This document shows positions 1-6,312 of a DNA stretch of 8,635 bases, piece by piece (positions within the stretch are counted from its first letter, which is position 1; every line of letters begins with the position of its first letter). The notes under the pieces are model-generated. The model had not been told where the DNA came from, did not search any database, and saw nothing but the letters and a program-made list of their open reading frames with translations. The position numbers were made by a program, and so were the translations under genes. The stretch is from Opitutales bacterium (GTDB lineage Bacteria > Verrucomicrobiota > Verrucomicrobiia > Opitutales > Intestinicryptomonadaceae), in NCBI GenBank assembly GCA_017526045.1, contig JAFXRX010000157.1, forward strand, positions 1-8,635. The letters are read 5' to 3'.

Positions 1-1223
1 CCGTCGGCGACATGGTTTGCCTTGACGCCGCAATAAATGCGGGCGCCGACGCGGTTTATTTCGGCTTGGAGGGGCTTAATATGCGCGCGGGCGCAAAAAA
101 TTTCACAGTCCCGCAAATGCGCGCCCTCTGCAAAAAATGCGCCGCGGCGGGGGTTCGCAAATATCTTGCGCTTAATACGATTTACTACCAGGGCGAATTG
201 CCCAAGCTTAGGCGGGCGGTCTTTGCCGCAAAGCGCGCGGGAGTGGACGCAATAATCGCATGGGACTTCGCCGCGTTGCGCTACGCAAAAGAGGCGGGGC
301 TGGAGGCGCATTTGTCGACCCAGGCAAGCGCGGCAAACGCCGAGGCGATTGCATTTTACAACAAATGCTTCGGCGCAAGGCGGTTTGTCTTGGCGCGCGA
401 ATGCTCGCTTGCCGACATTTCCAAAATCCGAAAATCGCTCGCAAAAATTTTGGGCGCGGAGGCGGCGGCGGAAATTTCGTTTGAAGTGTTCGCGCACGGG
501 GCGATGTGCGTTTCGATTAGCGGCAGATGCTTTATGTCGCAATTCCAGTGCGGCAAGAGCGCGAACAGGGGCGAGTGCATGCAGCCATGCCGCCGCGAAT
601 ATTTCATTTCGGACGGCCGCGAGGGCTCGGAGGGCTTTGCAATCGGCAAGGGCTACGTGCTAAGCCCCAAGGATTTGTGCGTTTTGCCGTTTTTGGAAAA
701 GCTTTTGGCCGCGGGCGTAGACTCCCTGAAAATCGAGGGCAGAAACCGCAGCGCAGACTACGTTTTCGAGACTGTTTGCGCCTACCGCAAGGCTGTGGAC
801 TTCTATTTTGAAAACCGCAAAAAGCCGAATTTCAAGCGCGAATTTGAGGGGCTTAAAAGCGCGCTTTTGCAAAAGTTGAAGTCGGTCTTCAACCGCGGCT
901 TTTCGTCGGGCTTCTACATGGGCCAGCCCGTCGGCGACTGGACTTCCGGCGGCAACCAGGCGGAAAAGAAAAAGACGATTTTGGGGCATGTCGAAAATTA
1001 TTTTCCGAAAATTTCCGTCGCGCAAATTTCAATCGACAACGCCTCGCTAAGCGAGGGGCAGGAGGTGCAGGCGGAAGGCTTTGCCACGGGCTTTGCGCGC
1101 TTCGAGGCAAAAAACATCCTGCGCGGCGGCGTCCCCGTCAAGTCCGCGAAAAAGGGCGACGTAATTTCCGTAAAAGTCCCGCAAAAGCTGCGGAAAAACG
1201 ACAGGCTTTACGTTTTCAAGTAG
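1..1223 (+). CDS. U32 family protein, TrhP/YegQ-like (5' end outside window)
   Basis: Members of this family are now known mainly as RNA-modifying enzymes. TrhP (YegQ) hydroxylates the wobble uridine of certain tRNAs using prephenate, and RlhA acts on 23S rRNA. Older annotation calls them peptidases. Counting from the ATG at 12, residues 158-175 fit the U32 signature (E-x-F-x2-G-A-M-C ... G-x-C-x-M-S). Cysteines 166, 173, 189 and 193 are placed as expected for an iron-sulfur cluster. Residues 219-246 carry the usual SPKDLC ... SLKIEGRNRS segment, and the last 80 or so residues look like the small U32 C-terminal domain. The ATG at 12 is probably not the start. The frame is open to the window edge and reads Val-Gly-Asp just before it, matching the conserved PxGD that precedes the AGADAVYFG motif. 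Only the extreme N-terminus is missing. The family call is firm; the choice of TrhP over a paralogue is inferred from size and the C-terminal domain. Confidence 0.9.
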   Translation, partial: VGDMVCLDAAINAGADAVYFGLEGLNMRAGAKNFTVPQMRALCKKCAAAGVRKYLALNTIYYQGELPKLRRAVFAAKRAGVDAIIAWDFAALRYAKEAGLEAHLSTQASAANAEAIAFYNKCFGARRFVLARECSLADISKIRKSLAKILGAEAAAEISFEVFAHGAMCVSISGRCFMSQFQCGKSANRGECMQPCRREYFISDGREGSEGFAIGKGYVLSPKDLCVLPFLEKLLAAGVDSLKIEGRNRSADYVFETVCAYRKAVDFYFENRKKPNFKREFEGLKSALLQKLKSVFNRGFSSGFYMGQPVGDWTSGGNQAEKKKTILGHVENYFPKISVAQISIDNASLSEGQEVQAEGFATGFARFEAKNILRGGVPVKSAKKGDVISVKVPQKLRKNDRLYVFK

Positions 1224-1245
1224 GAGTTTCAGGCTATTCTTTTTT

Positions 1246-1274
1246 AATCCCGAAAATCATTTCGGGATTTTTTT
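1246..1274 (+). terminator. Intrinsic terminator after the U32 gene
   Basis: A perfect 10-bp stem (1246-1255 with 1260-1269) closes a 4-nt loop and runs into a T tract ending at 1274. It starts 22 nt after the U32 stop codon. The minus strand has no T tract on the corresponding side, so it should act only on the plus strand. Confidence 0.9.
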
Positions 1275-1318
1275 ATTATCTTTTATCTGTGCAAAATAAT
1301 AAACATTATTTTTGTCTA

Positions 1319-1364
1319 AAAATAAAAATCATAAAACAATTAAAAAATAATTGATTTTTATTTT
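1319..1364. repeat. AT-rich 13-bp inverted repeat
   Basis: Positions 1319-1331 and 1352-1364 are exact reverse complements separated by 20 nt. A smaller dyad, CAATTA/TAATTG, lies inside. Every base but a few is A or T, so part of this symmetry could be chance. On the minus strand the inner hairpin is followed by T-rich sequence, so it could serve as a weak terminator for the lemA operon, which runs toward it. Alternatively it could be a binding site upstream of the small gene at 1426. Confidence 0.4.
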
Positions 1365-1379
1365 AAAATACGGTTAAAT
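1351..1379 (+). promoter_or_regulatory. Candidate promoter for the small RHH-like gene
   Basis: TTGATT at 1351-1356 and TTAAAT at 1374-1379 are separated by 17 nt. The -10 half overlaps the left arm of an imperfect dyad: CGGTTAAAT at 1371-1379 against ATTTAAGCCG at 1391-1400, with one bulged C. A repressor on that dyad would cover the -10 and the start point. The AT-rich background makes promoter-like matches common, so this is tentative. Confidence 0.35.
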
Positions 1380-1400
1380 CTTTTTTGTTAATTTAAGCCG
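1371..1400. repeat. Imperfect dyad overlapping the candidate -10 box, possible operator
   Basis: The left arm (1371-1379) and right arm (1391-1400) pair over nine positions with one bulged C, around an 11-nt spacer. The CGG/CCG ends make it less likely to be pure AT-background noise. It lies 26 nt before the TTG start of the adjacent RHH-like gene. RHH repressors commonly bind dyads in their own promoters, so an autoregulatory operator is a reasonable but unproven reading. Confidence 0.3.
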
Positions 1401-1425
1401 TAAAAGTGTCGAAAGAGGGCGCGCC

Positions 1426-1581
1426 TTGAAAACCCAAAAAATACAGATAAAGATTAGAATGCCGATAGCCGCGGCGGCGGCGCTGGAAAGCCGCGCGAAG
1501 AAATGCGGCATGAGCCTGAAAGGCTACATGGCTTTTCTGCTCGCCGAATATTGCGCAGCGAGGAAATCAGCCGAGCATTGA
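1426..1581 (+). CDS. Small ribbon-helix-helix-like DNA-binding protein (51 aa, TTG start)
   Basis: The translation is 51 residues and opens MKTQKIQIKIRMP. An alternating basic/hydrophobic strand (IQIKIRMP, residues 6-13) is followed by helix A (about 14-27), a turn at KCGMS (26-30) and helix B (about 31-43, LKGYMAFLLAEYC). This is the layout of Arc/MetJ-type RHH proteins, where a strand pair enters the major groove and GxS caps helix B. The start is TTG at 1426, preceded by an AAGAGGG Shine-Dalgarno at 1413-1419 with good spacing. The reading frame is too short for a usual length cutoff. It ends tail-to-tail with the membrane-protein gene on the other strand and overlaps its last 15 bases. 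No toxin-like partner lies next to it, so a solitary autoregulated repressor is more likely than a classic toxin-antitoxin pair. The fold call is by pattern only; the target is unknown. Confidence 0.65.
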   Translation: MKTQKIQIKIRMPIAAAAALESRAKKCGMSLKGYMAFLLAEYCAARKSAEH

Positions 1582-3261
1582 ATATATGCCGCGCCTAAAA
1601 AGCGCGCCCGCCCCGAATTTCGGCGGCGGATTTTCCCCTTCGCCGCTTTCGGCGACAGATATTGACGAGGTTCGGCTGACGGGCAGGTACTCTATCCACT
1701 CGACGGGCACTTCGTGCCAATGGCCGTCGCCGCCGTAGGCCTCGACGTAATTCAGGCGGGGGTTCGCGCTGTACCCGCGGGCTTCGACTTGGATTTTTGT
1801 TACGCCGTTTTCGCGCGAAAGAGCCGACGTTTTCAAAATCGAGCGCGTCGCGCACTGCGGGTGGCTGAACTTTTCGCAGCCGTAAAAATTCGCGATTGCC
1901 TCGTGCTCCCAAAACGACGCCCGCTCGCCCAATTTGTGCCCGTAAATATCCTCGCCCGTGCGCGTCTGCTGGTACAGCGGAATGGATAGCGCGGGCGCGA
2001 ATGCGAAATAGACGTCCTTGAAATATTTTTCGTTGAAGGATAGAAAATTTTCTTTTGCCTTTTCGAAATCGAAGTTGCGGAAGCGCTTCGGGTCGGTGTC
2101 GATTGCGGCGCCGTCGAGGTGCGCGGAGGTTAGCATATTTATTTTGCCGCGCTTTTTAAAATAGAAGTCGTCGCCGTAGCCGACTTTGCCGTCCTTCATA
2201 ATTTTCAGCATTTGCGTCTGCGCAAGCGCGGTGAAAAGCAGGCGGAACTCGACTTCGTTGTCCCTGTCCTTTGCGTGGAAGAGCGTCTCGAATTCGTGGT
2301 TAGACATCAGCGTGTATTGGGAGTCGTCGTCGAGGTTTTGCGAGTACGCCTTGAGCCTGCGCAGCTCCCTTTTTTTGCGCAGCGAATTTAAGACGCCGCT
2401 GCCGTTGGACAGGCGCGAGGGGCTGCGCGAGAAATTCAAGTTCGGGGCGGCGTCGTTGCCGTAAATTAAAATCTTGCCCCTTGTGTAGACGGGAATGGGC
2501 TTTGTGATTGAAGCCGTCAGCGTTTGCGATTTCCTGACCATGCGCCGCCTGCCGTCCGAGCCCGTTTCCCAATCGGTCCAGTGGATTGTTTTGCGCCCGT
2601 AGTAGGTTTTCGCGCCCCAGGTTTGCGTTATGTATTCCCCGAGCGCGAACGCGTTGCCGTTTATCGCGCCGGACTGCGCGAACAAAATCGACTTGTCCTC
2701 GTTGAACGAGTCGCTCCAGCCGAACTGCCGCCGCAAATCGTCGAGGCGCGAGGCCGTGAAATAGGGGTCGAATGCGAGGCGCGGCACGGTTTTTTCGATA
2801 AGCTTTACGGGGATGTCCCAAGTGTAAAGCTCGTTGAGCGGGCGCATTTGCGCCCAAGCCTCGCGCTCGAGCTTGCCGGCTTTTTCCTTAAGCTCCGCAA
2901 CGAGATTGGATGTGTCGGCGCGGGACTTGAATGCGCGGAAAAGCCCGAAAATGCAAAGCGCGCAGCCGCCCCCGGACAAAATTCCGTCCGCATTCCAGCC
3001 GAAATTATATGCGAAAACCCCCGCGGCAACCGCGCACGCAGCCAGAATAAAAATTAGAAGATTTTTAAAAAAGAGCTTCTTTTTTTCGGACGAAATTTTT
3101 TTCCAGAGTTCGGCAATTTGCCTTGTCGTTTCCTTGTTCTTTTCGGCGTCCACGCCCGATTTCGCGGCGAGGTCTTCGAATTTTTCGCGCGCTAGGCTTG
3201 CGAATTTTTCCCTGAACTCGTCCCGATATTTTTCGAGGGGGTCGTAGACGTCCTGAATCAA
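1567..3261 (-). CDS. LemA-linked membrane protein with two N-terminal helices (564 aa)
   Basis: I do not recognise a characterised family with certainty. Many bacteria pair LemA with a larger membrane protein, some of them DUF3137-type, and this gene fits that role by position and layout. Residues 1-62 are charged and probably helical. Two hydrophobic segments follow at about 64-87 and 93-111, probably a hairpin in the membrane, then another charged helix (113-140). A large soluble part (about 145-564) has no enzyme motif that I can see; it carries a distinctive stretch around 218-280 with KTIHWTDWETGSDG and LIYGNDAAP. The start is TTG at 3261. It overlaps the lemA stop as TTGA and has a GAGGGAG ribosome site at 3270-3276 (minus strand), which supports coupled translation. 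The 3' end overlaps the convergent RHH-like gene by 15 bases. Expression with LemA is near certain; the function is unknown. Confidence 0.85.
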   Translation of the reverse strand: MIQDVYDPLEKYRDEFREKFASLAREKFEDLAAKSGVDAEKNKETTRQIAELWKKISSEKKKLFFKNLLIFILAACAVAAGVFAYNFGWNADGILSGGGCALCIFGLFRAFKSRADTSNLVAELKEKAGKLEREAWAQMRPLNELYTWDIPVKLIEKTVPRLAFDPYFTASRLDDLRRQFGWSDSFNEDKSILFAQSGAINGNAFALGEYITQTWGAKTYYGRKTIHWTDWETGSDGRRRMVRKSQTLTASITKPIPVYTRGKILIYGNDAAPNLNFSRSPSRLSNGSGVLNSLRKKRELRRLKAYSQNLDDDSQYTLMSNHEFETLFHAKDRDNEVEFRLLFTALAQTQMLKIMKDGKVGYGDDFYFKKRGKINMLTSAHLDGAAIDTDPKRFRNFDFEKAKENFLSFNEKYFKDVYFAFAPALSIPLYQQTRTGEDIYGHKLGERASFWEHEAIANFYGCEKFSHPQCATRSILKTSALSRENGVTKIQVEARGYSANPRLNYVEAYGGDGHWHEVPVEWIEYLPVSRTSSISVAESGEGENPPPKFGAGALFRRGIYSMLG

Positions 3262-3920
3262 AAGAATTTCTCCCTCGCCCTTTGCTTGGTTTCAGCCGAA
3301 GCCGTGAAGGGAATGCGGGTTGTGTAGCCCGCGCGCGCCGCGACAATCATCTTTGTCGGCCACGAGAAAATGTCGGTGTTCCACTGCGCGACAGTGTCGT
3401 TGTAAAGCGAGCGGGCTGCGGTTATTTCCTTTTGCAGATAGGCGTTTTGCTGCATGGCGTCGGCTATCGCAGAGTGCGCGCGAAGCTCGGGGTACGCCTC
3501 GACTTGCGGGAAGAGCCGCGCAAAAGCCCCGTCGATTTGGCTTGCCACTGCGTTCATGTTCGAGCCCGGCTTTACGCCGCCCCTGAACGCGGCGACGGCC
3601 TTCATGACGTCCTTGTCGAGGTCGATGGACTTTTCAACAAGGGCGGCTACGTTTTGCAAAATCTGCACGCGCTGCTCGAGGTAGTTGTCGATAGTGGAGG
3701 CGTCCGCCTGGATTTTTTGCTGGAGCTTTTTAAAGTAGTTCGACGCCGAAATTTTCATAAACAAAAATATCAAGCCAGGGAGTATGCCCATAAGCCAGAG
3801 CGTAATTTCAAACAAAAGCGAGCCGAAGCCGATTTTTACGGGGATCTGCTTTTCTATTACATTTACGTCGCGCCCCGCGGGATTTACAGGGCTGTTTAAT
3901 TCGTCTAAATCGTTTCCCAT
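3258..3920 (-). CDS. lemA: LemA family membrane-anchored protein
   Basis: LemA proteins are widespread bacterial proteins of unclear role: a membrane anchor followed by an antiparallel helical bundle, often encoded with a second membrane protein. Here a 30-residue polar N-terminus precedes one membrane segment (about 34-55, FEITLWLMGILPGLIFLFMK). A long helical region follows with the family hallmarks: NYLEQRVQILQNVAALVE (79-96), FPQVEAYPELRA (137-148), EITAARSLYNDTVAQWNTDI (165-184) and WPTKMIVAARAGY (187-199). The length of 220 residues is normal to slightly long. The extra N-terminal segment before the anchor is longer than in typical LemA. The ATG at 3920 lacks an obvious Shine-Dalgarno and has an A/T-rich leader. 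It is the first gene of a two-gene operon and is coupled to the downstream 564-residue gene. The family assignment is firm. Confidence 0.93.
   Translation of the reverse strand: MGNDLDELNSPVNPAGRDVNVIEKQIPVKIGFGSLLFEITLWLMGILPGLIFLFMKISASNYFKKLQQKIQADASTIDNYLEQRVQILQNVAALVEKSIDLDKDVMKAVAAFRGGVKPGSNMNAVASQIDGAFARLFPQVEAYPELRAHSAIADAMQQNAYLQKEITAARSLYNDTVAQWNTDIFSWPTKMIVAARAGYTTRIPFTASAETKQRAREKFF
3259..3276 (-). promoter_or_regulatory. Ribosome binding site and TTGA stop/start junction of the lemA operon
   Basis: Read on the minus strand, GAGGGAG (3276-3270) lies 8 nt before TTG (3261-3259), and that TTG shares two bases with the lemA TGA stop (3260-3258). The purine-rich site inside the lemA 3' end decides in favour of the non-ATG start and indicates translational coupling. 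Confidence 0.7.
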
Positions 3921-3948
3921 AGTTTTTAAAGGAATTTTTATAAAACTT

Positions 3949-3977
3949 TAATTAAGCCCGCGGAAATTTTTTTGCAA
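3949..3977 (-). promoter_or_regulatory. lemA: Candidate promoter of the lemA operon
   Basis: On the minus strand TTGCAA (3977-3972) and TAATTA (3954-3949) are separated by exactly 17 nt. This would give a leader of about 20 nt before the lemA ATG at 3920. Placement and spacing are good; the hexamers are only moderately close to consensus. Confidence 0.45.
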
Positions 3978-4066
3978 TAAAATTTTGGGACAAAAACGCC
4001 TTGTTGCGCAGGCGCAGTTTGCATTTAATCGGAAATTCCTGCGCGGGGCTTTTTTGAAAAAAATAG

Positions 4067-4098
4067 TTGACATATTGCGGCAAAAACTTTCTTATACG
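4067..4098 (+). promoter_or_regulatory. Promoter of tRNA-Leu
   Basis: A perfect TTGACA -35 box lies at 4067-4072. The -10 element falls in CTTATACG at 4091-4098. Taking CTTATA gives an 18-nt spacer; taking TATACG gives 20 nt. Transcription would start a few bases before the tRNA at 4112. Confidence 0.6.
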
Positions 4099-4111
4099 TG
4101 CTTTAAATTAT

Positions 4112-4195
4112 GCCTGGATGGCGGAATTGGCAGACGCAACGGACTCAAAATCCGTCGAGTTTTGGCTCATGTGGGTTCGACCCCCACTCCAGGTA
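4112..4195 (+). tRNA. tRNA-Leu (anticodon CAA)
   Basis: The acceptor strand 4112-4118 pairs with 4188-4194, followed by discriminator A at 4195. The anticodon stem ACGGA/TCCGT holds the loop CTCAAAA, giving anticodon CAA, which reads the UUG leucine codon. A long variable arm (about 4156-4170) marks a class II tRNA, and the T arm (4171-4187) has the standard GGTTCGA core. The first acceptor pair is G-U rather than the usual G-C. No CCA is encoded; it must be added enzymatically. The gene has its own promoter and terminator. Confidence 0.95.
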
Positions 4196-4203
4196 TTTTT
4201 TCG

Positions 4204-4225
4204 GCGCGGCGGACGCGCTTTTTTT
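4204..4225 (+). terminator. Intrinsic terminator after tRNA-Leu
   Basis: A five-pair all-GC stem (4204-4208 with 4214-4218) closes a 5-nt loop and is followed directly by seven T residues. It sits 8 nt after the tRNA, so the cupin gene downstream is probably transcribed separately or by readthrough. Confidence 0.75.
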
Positions 4226-4262
4226 GTGCCCCAAAAATCAAAAAATCTCGGAAAAATCGGAT

Positions 4263-4673
4263 ATGAAAAAATTGGCTCTCGTAATTGTCGGGCTGGGCGC
4301 TGTTTTGCAGTGCGCCGCCGCGGAAGAAATTTCAAGCGAAGTGCTCGTTCAAACCCAAACCTCCTGGGACGGCTCGGCATTGCCCGCGCAAAATCTGAAA
4401 ACCCCCGAGCTTACGATTGTGCGGACGAAAATCGCGCAGGGCGCGGAGCTTGCGCTTCACAAGCACCAGATGATAAACGCGGGCTACCTTATAAAAGGCT
4501 CGATTGAAATAATATCCGCCGAGGGCAAGAGCACGGTTTTGAAGGCGGGCGAGTGCGCAGTCGAGCTTGTAAACAAGGCGCACTATGGCAGGAACATAGG
4601 CGAGGGCGAGGCGGAGCTTATCCTATTTTACATCGGAGAGAAGGGCACGTCGCGCGCCGACATCGTAAAATAG
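4263..4673 (+). CDS. Exported single-domain cupin protein
   Basis: The product is 136 residues and begins with a Sec-type signal peptide: MKK, a hydrophobic core LALVIVGLGAVL, and a likely cut after AAA near residue 20. The mature part is one small beta-barrel of the cupin_2 type. Cupin motif 1 is recognisable at HKHQMINAGYLIKG. Both histidines are present, but the usual glutamate ligand is replaced by Asn or Ala. Motif 2 is GECAVELVNKAHYGRN, with the final His-x3-Asn intact but without the usual Pro-x-Gly. A bound metal is therefore possible with three histidines only. An upstream in-frame ATG at 4110 was rejected because it lies across the tRNA gene and would remove the signal peptide from the N-terminus. 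No clear Shine-Dalgarno is present. The substrate cannot be told from sequence; such proteins are often sugar- or small-acid-binding or catalytic. Confidence 0.85.
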   Translation: MKKLALVIVGLGAVLQCAAAEEISSEVLVQTQTSWDGSALPAQNLKTPELTIVRTKIAQGAELALHKHQMINAGYLIKGSIEIISAEGKSTVLKAGECAVELVNKAHYGRNIGEGEAELILFYIGEKGTSRADIVK

Positions 4674-4710
4674 AGTTTCAGTGTTTTGCTTGCGCGGAGC
4701 AATTTTATGT

Positions 4711-4738
4711 TTGAAAACGCGCGCGCTTTAAATAAAGT
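4711..4738 (+). promoter_or_regulatory. trpB: Possible promoter of trpB
   Basis: TTGAAA at 4711-4716 and TAAAGT at 4733-4738 are separated by 16 nt in the 96-nt gap between the cupin stop and the trpB start. I see no leader peptide rich in Trp codons and no terminator/antiterminator pair, so classic attenuation is not evident. Confidence 0.3.
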
Positions 4739-4769
4739 CAGGCCTTGCAATTTTTAAGAAAAATTTTTT

Positions 4770-6137
4770 ATGAGCGAAATTCCATACAAAATCTATTTGG
4801 ACGAAAAAGAAATCCCGACCGCGTGGTACAACATGCGCGCCGACATGAAAAACAAGCCCGCGCCGCTCTTGAACCCCGGCACGCATCAGCCACTGACAGC
4901 GCAGGAGCTGGGCGCCGTTGTCTGCGACGAGCTCGTAAAGCAGGAGCTTGACAACGACAATCCCTTTACGGAAATCCCCGCGGAGATTTTGAATTTCTAC
5001 AAGATGTACAGGCCCTCGCCAATCGTGCGCGCGTACTTCTTGGAGCGGGCGCTCAAAACCCCCGCGAAAATCTACTACAAATTCGAGGGCAACAACACTT
5101 CCGGAAGCCACAAATTAAACTCCGCAATCGCCCAGGCGTATTACGCCAAAAAGCAGGGTCTTAAAGGCGTGACAACCGAAACCGGCGCGGGGCAGTGGGG
5201 CACGGCGCTTTCCATGGCTTGCAGCTTCTTCGGGCTCGACTGCCGCGTTTACATGGTGAAATGCTCCTACGAGCAAAAGCCGTTCCGCCGCGAAGTTATG
5301 CGCACTTACGGGGCGTCGGTTACGCCGTCGCCCTCCGACACAACGCAGGTAGGCAGGAAAATTTTGGCGGAGCACCCCAACACTTCGGGCAGCCTCGGCT
5401 GCGCTATTTCGGAAGCTGTGGAAGTTGCGGTGAACACAGAGGGCTACCGCTACGTTTTGGGCTCAGTGCTTTCGCAGGTATTGCTGCACCAGTCGATAAT
5501 CGGCTTGGAGGCCAAGGCGGCGCTGGACAAGTACGGAATCAAGCCTGACATCGTAATCGGCTGCGCGGGCGGCGGATCGAACTTGGGAGGGTTGATTGCC
5601 CCGTTTATGGGCGAAAAACTGCGCGGCGAGGCGGATTACAGAATTATCGCCGTCGAGCCCGCCTCTTGCCCGAGCTTTACGCGCGGCAAATACGCCTACG
5701 ATTTTTGCGACACGGGCATGGTCTGTCCGCTTGCGAAAATGTACACGCTGGGTTCTAGCTTTATCCCATCGGCAAACCACGCGGGCGGCCTGCGCTACCA
5801 CGGCATGAGCTCGGTTTTGTCGCAGCTCTACGCGGATAAATATATGGAGGCAAGATCCGTCGAGCAGACTTCGGTATTCGAGGCGGCGACGACTTTTGCG
5901 AGGGTTGAAGGCACGCTGCCCGCGCCCGAAAGCAGCCACGCAATCAAGGCTGCGATGGACGAGGCGATTAAGTGCCGCGAAAGCGGGGAGGCGAAAACAA
6001 TTCTCTTCGGGCTAACAGGCACGGGGTACTTTGACCTCTATGCCTACCAGAAGTTTAACGACCGCCAGATGTCCGACTACATCCCGACCGACGCGGAGCT
6101 CGCCGAAAGCCTCTCGCATCTGCCGAAAATGGACTGA
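4770..6137 (+). CDS. trpB: Tryptophan synthase beta chain, TrpB2 type
   Basis: This PLP enzyme joins indole and serine to make tryptophan. The 455-residue length, the long N-terminal extension before the PLP domain and motifs such as YKFEGNNTSGSHKLNSA place it in the TrpB2 subfamily rather than classical TrpB1 (about 400 residues). Lys115 in SGSHK should form the Schiff base with PLP. Glu137 in ETGAGQWG corresponds to the catalytic acid. GCAGGGSN (264-271) is the PLP phosphate loop. ANHAGGLRYHG (335-345) and EGTLPAPESSHA (380-391) are further TrpB2 hallmarks. The enzyme appears intact. No trpA or other trp gene is adjacent, and TrpB2 enzymes generally work without tight TrpA binding, so indole salvage or a moonlighting serine deaminase role is possible. 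The ATG at 4770 has only an A-rich upstream signal. The gene is closed by its own terminator. Confidence 0.95.
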   Translation: MSEIPYKIYLDEKEIPTAWYNMRADMKNKPAPLLNPGTHQPLTAQELGAVVCDELVKQELDNDNPFTEIPAEILNFYKMYRPSPIVRAYFLERALKTPAKIYYKFEGNNTSGSHKLNSAIAQAYYAKKQGLKGVTTETGAGQWGTALSMACSFFGLDCRVYMVKCSYEQKPFRREVMRTYGASVTPSPSDTTQVGRKILAEHPNTSGSLGCAISEAVEVAVNTEGYRYVLGSVLSQVLLHQSIIGLEAKAALDKYGIKPDIVIGCAGGGSNLGGLIAPFMGEKLRGEADYRIIAVEPASCPSFTRGKYAYDFCDTGMVCPLAKMYTLGSSFIPSANHAGGLRYHGMSSVLSQLYADKYMEARSVEQTSVFEAATTFARVEGTLPAPESSHAIKAAMDEAIKCRESGEAKTILFGLTGTGYFDLYAYQKFNDRQMSDYIPTDAELAESLSHLPKMD

Positions 6138-6163
6138 GGTTTTTGGCTAAATAAAAATTTCTC

Positions 6164-6190
6164 AAAAGCGCACGCAATGTGCGCTTTTTT
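6164..6190 (+). terminator. Intrinsic terminator after trpB
   Basis: The stem 6164-6173 (AAAAGCGCAC) pairs with 6179-6188 around a 5-nt loop and ends in a T run to 6190. The A run on the left arm means it could also work on the opposite strand. Confidence 0.9.
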
Positions 6191-6196
6191 ATTGGC

Positions 6197-6227
6197 AATT
6201 TTGGCGCAGCAAATGGCGCAGTATTTG
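6197..6227 (+). repeat. 31-bp direct repeat, upstream copy (before the fic promoter)
   Basis: This stretch is identical over 31 bases to 7072-7102 inside the Fic gene. It holds two units of the 12-nt motif WWTGGCGCAGYA (TTTGGCGCAGCA, AATGGCGCAGTA) and the beginning of a third. It is noncoding here, lying between the trpB terminator and the candidate fic promoter. Confidence 0.9.
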
Positions 6228-6259
6228 AAAAATTTTTGGGGTAAAATAAAGAAAATATC

Positions 6260-6290
6260 TTGACCCATCGGGCGCATTTTAAGATAAATA
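6260..6290 (+). promoter_or_regulatory. Candidate promoter of the Fic gene
   Basis: TTGACC at 6260-6265 is followed after 18 nt by GATAAA (6284-6289), or after 19 nt by TAAATA (6285-6290). Transcription would begin about 15-20 nt before the ATG at 6313. The 31-bp repeat ends 32 nt upstream of the -35 box, where a regulator could bind. Confidence 0.45.
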
Positions 6291-6312
6291 AAAGCGTAAT
6301 TTTTCGCAAGAT

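Noticed and set aside
12..14. ATG at 12 as the true start of the U32 gene
   Set aside because: The frame stays open to the window edge and encodes the conserved Gly-Asp just before it, so the start lies upstream.
2524..3057. Long plus-strand frame inside the 564-residue gene
   Set aside because: It is rich in Arg, Pro and Ala, as expected of a shadow frame in GC-rich coding DNA; the minus-strand gene explains the region.
4110..4262. Extended cupin start at 4110
   Set aside because: It would read straight through the tRNA-Leu gene and its terminator; the ATG at 4263 gives a proper signal peptide.
3985..4266. Open frame of 93 codons across the lemA/tRNA-Leu gap
   Set aside because: It overlaps the tRNA promoter, the tRNA and the terminator, and its translation shows no protein-like pattern.
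6178..6264. A 28-codon frame starting in the trpB terminator loop
   Set aside because: It begins inside a transcription terminator, lacks a ribosome site and mostly translates the repeat DNA.
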